Shown here: piece after piece, positions 6,373-7,538 of the stretch | How positions within the stretch are numbered: position 1 is the stretch's first letter | How the letters are laid out: every line of letters begins with the position of its first letter | Assembly: GCA_022561735.1 (NCBI GenBank) | Contig: JADFQR010000057.1 | Location: 1-7,538, forward strand | From: Chloroflexota bacterium | GTDB taxonomy: Bacteria; Chloroflexota; Dehalococcoidia; UBA1151 | Direction: 5' to 3' | DNA length: 7,538 nt | Notes under the pieces: model-generated | Seen by the model: the letters and a program-made list of their open reading frames with translations, nothing else | Told to the model about the DNA's origin: nothing | Databases searched by the model: none | Made by a program: the position numbers and the translations under genes

Positions 6373-7494
6373 CTAAGCAGGCCGGGCGAGCGTCTCCCGC
6401 ACCTGGAGAAACCGCATCACGTCTGCCCGCGTCACAACCCCGACCAGGACATCGCCGTCCAGCACAAGAATCTGGTTTATCCGGTGTGTCGCGATCAACT
6501 CGATCACCGTCGTCATCGAATCGTCCGGCCCCACAGAGAGGAGCGGCGTCCTTGTCATCACTTCCGACACCGGCGTCTCTTCCCAGAGATCCCGCCGCAC
6601 GCGTCGAACGTCCCGGAGGGAAGCGATCCCGATCGTCCTCCCCGCCTCGACAACCGGCACCGACTGTCGTCCGAGCGGGATCATGTAGTCGTCCACAAGT
6701 GTGGCGATAAGGGTGTTCGGACCGACGACCGGGCCCGGCGCAGACATCACGGCGCTGACCGGCGCCTCGCGCAGCGTCATATGCCGCGCCCTTCTGCGTT
6801 CCGCCAGCGCGGCGTCCTTTAAGAACCAGCCGATGAACGCCAGCCACACCCCTGACATCACGCTCACCATCACGGCCTCCAACAAACCCGCAGCAACCAG
6901 CAACCAGCCGAACCCGATGCCGACCGTGGACGCCAGCCTCGTGGCCCGGGACATGCTGCCCGTCACCCTCCAGATGATCGAGCGCAACACCCGGCCGCCG
7001 TCCAGCGGAAATCCGGGCATCAGGTTGAACACCCCGACAAGCAGGTTCGCTATCGCAAGGTAGAAAAGGATCGCTGTTACCGGTGAATCGCTCCCGCCCA
7101 CTCCCGACCTCAGCGCGACGAAGCAAGCGGCCGACAGCATCAGGCTGCTCACCGGTCCAACGATGGCTATCTGGAACTCGTCCCCGGCGGAACGTGACTC
7201 ACCGCCGATGTTGCTGACGCCGCCAAAAATGAACAACGTGATGTTCCGGACCGGCATCCCTTTAGCAAGAGCCACCAGTGAATGCGCCAGCTCATGGACG
7301 AGCACGGAGGCGAAAAGCAACAGCGCCGCCGTCGCCCCGGTCAACCAGTAGGTAATCGGGTTCCAGTCTGGAAAGTCCGCCGGAAACCAGGAGTTCGCCA
7401 GGCTCCACGTGATAAGGGCGAAGATAAACAGCCAGCTGTAGTGGACATTGATCTCGATGCCCGCAACGGTTCCCAGCCTGAAAGCGCCTTTCAT
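6373..7494 (-). CDS. Site-2 protease family (M50) membrane metalloprotease with two CBS domains
   Basis: This 373-residue protein is an intramembrane zinc protease of the S2P/M50 group. The zinc motif HELAH is at 67-71 in the second hydrophobic helix, and the third ligand Asp165 is in the NLMPGFPLDGG stretch (157-167). About six hydrophobic helices can be seen (18-36, 51-71, 107-128, 139-160, 188-207, 208-225), with the usual GP kink at 113-114. A pair of CBS domains follows (about 244-305 and 306-368), which in this subfamily bind nucleotides and are thought to gate the protease. All catalytic residues are present, so it should be active. Substrates cannot be told from the sequence. It is transcribed towards the nuclease/ATPase genes from outside the window, so it is probably not part of the same system. 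The ATG at 7494 is supported by an excellent Shine-Dalgarno site and by a typical family N-terminus. Confidence 0.93.
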   Translation of the reverse strand: MKGAFRLGTVAGIEINVHYSWLFIFALITWSLANSWFPADFPDWNPITYWLTGATAALLLFASVLVHELAHSLVALAKGMPVRNITLFIFGGVSNIGGESRSAGDEFQIAIVGPVSSLMLSAACFVALRSGVGGSDSPVTAILFYLAIANLLVGVFNLMPGFPLDGGRVLRSIIWRVTGSMSRATRLASTVGIGFGWLLVAAGLLEAVMVSVMSGVWLAFIGWFLKDAALAERRRARHMTLREAPVSAVMSAPGPVVGPNTLIATLVDDYMIPLGRQSVPVVEAGRTIGIASLRDVRRVRRDLWEETPVSEVMTRTPLLSVGPDDSMTTVIELIATHRINQILVLDGDVLVGVVTRADVMRFLQVRETLARPA

Positions 7495-7501
7495 ACAGCG
7501 T

Positions 7502-7508
7502 CTCCTCC
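7502..7508 (-). promoter_or_regulatory. Strong Shine-Dalgarno site for the M50 protease
   Basis: On the minus strand GGAGGAG lies 7 nt before the ATG at 7494-7492. The near-consensus sequence and spacing fix this start and suggest efficient translation. The promoter lies beyond the window edge. Confidence 0.8.
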
Positions 7509-7538
7509 AGCCACACGCCTGCGAACGCCAGCGTGGCC

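Noticed and set aside
6239..7126. Minus-strand frame of 295 codons overlapping the protease
   Set aside because: It is out of frame with the well-supported M50 protease, rich in Arg/Gly/Asp, and shows no domain.
1..7538. tRNA/rRNA genes, CRISPR arrays, insertion sequences, attachment sites
   Set aside because: I saw no regularly spaced repeats, transposase-like protein, terminal inverted repeats or tRNA-like cloverleaf on reading both strands; the non-coding space is small and accounted for above.

Overview
This is GC-rich bacterial DNA (about 60% or more by eye in the genes, with G/C favoured at third codon positions and clear Shine-Dalgarno sites). The organism cannot be fixed from the sequence. 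A YhaO/YhaN-type pair next to an M50 protease with CBS domains, at this base composition, would fit Chloroflexota or a similar high-GC lineage, but that is a weak guess.

Layout. Positions 1-1421 (+) carry the C-terminal half of a YhaN-type, Rad50/SMC-like ATPase with intact signature, Walker B, D-loop and switch-His motifs. A 200-nt spacer with a perfect 9-bp stem-loop follows. Positions 1622-2845 (+) encode a YhaO/SbcD/Mre11-type metallophosphoesterase-fold protein. It overlaps by 4 nt (GTGA) a second, full-length YhaN-type coiled-coil protein at 2842-6033 (+) that has a two-helix membrane hairpin in its middle. Positions 6034-6372 have no gene and contain an AT-rich patch with several hairpins. 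Positions 6373-7494 (-) encode a convergent site-2 (M50) membrane protease with two CBS domains and a very good ribosome binding site.

Main finding. The second nuclease/ATPase pair looks catalytically dead on both sides. In the phosphoesterase-fold protein every position that should hold a metal ligand or the catalytic His is replaced, while the surrounding family sequence is well kept. In its ATPase-like partner the Walker A Gly/Lys/Ser, the signature Ser and Gly, the Walker B Asp and the D-loop are all replaced, again in an otherwise alignable framework. Both reading frames are intact and translationally coupled, so these look like maintained pseudoenzymes rather than decaying pseudogenes. 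The pair sits directly downstream of a YhaN-type ATPase whose visible motifs are intact. My reading (inference) is a live Mre11/Rad50-like complex followed by a dead, membrane-anchored copy that may act as a regulatory or structural partner. The start of the live ATPase, and any active nuclease gene before it, lie outside the window.
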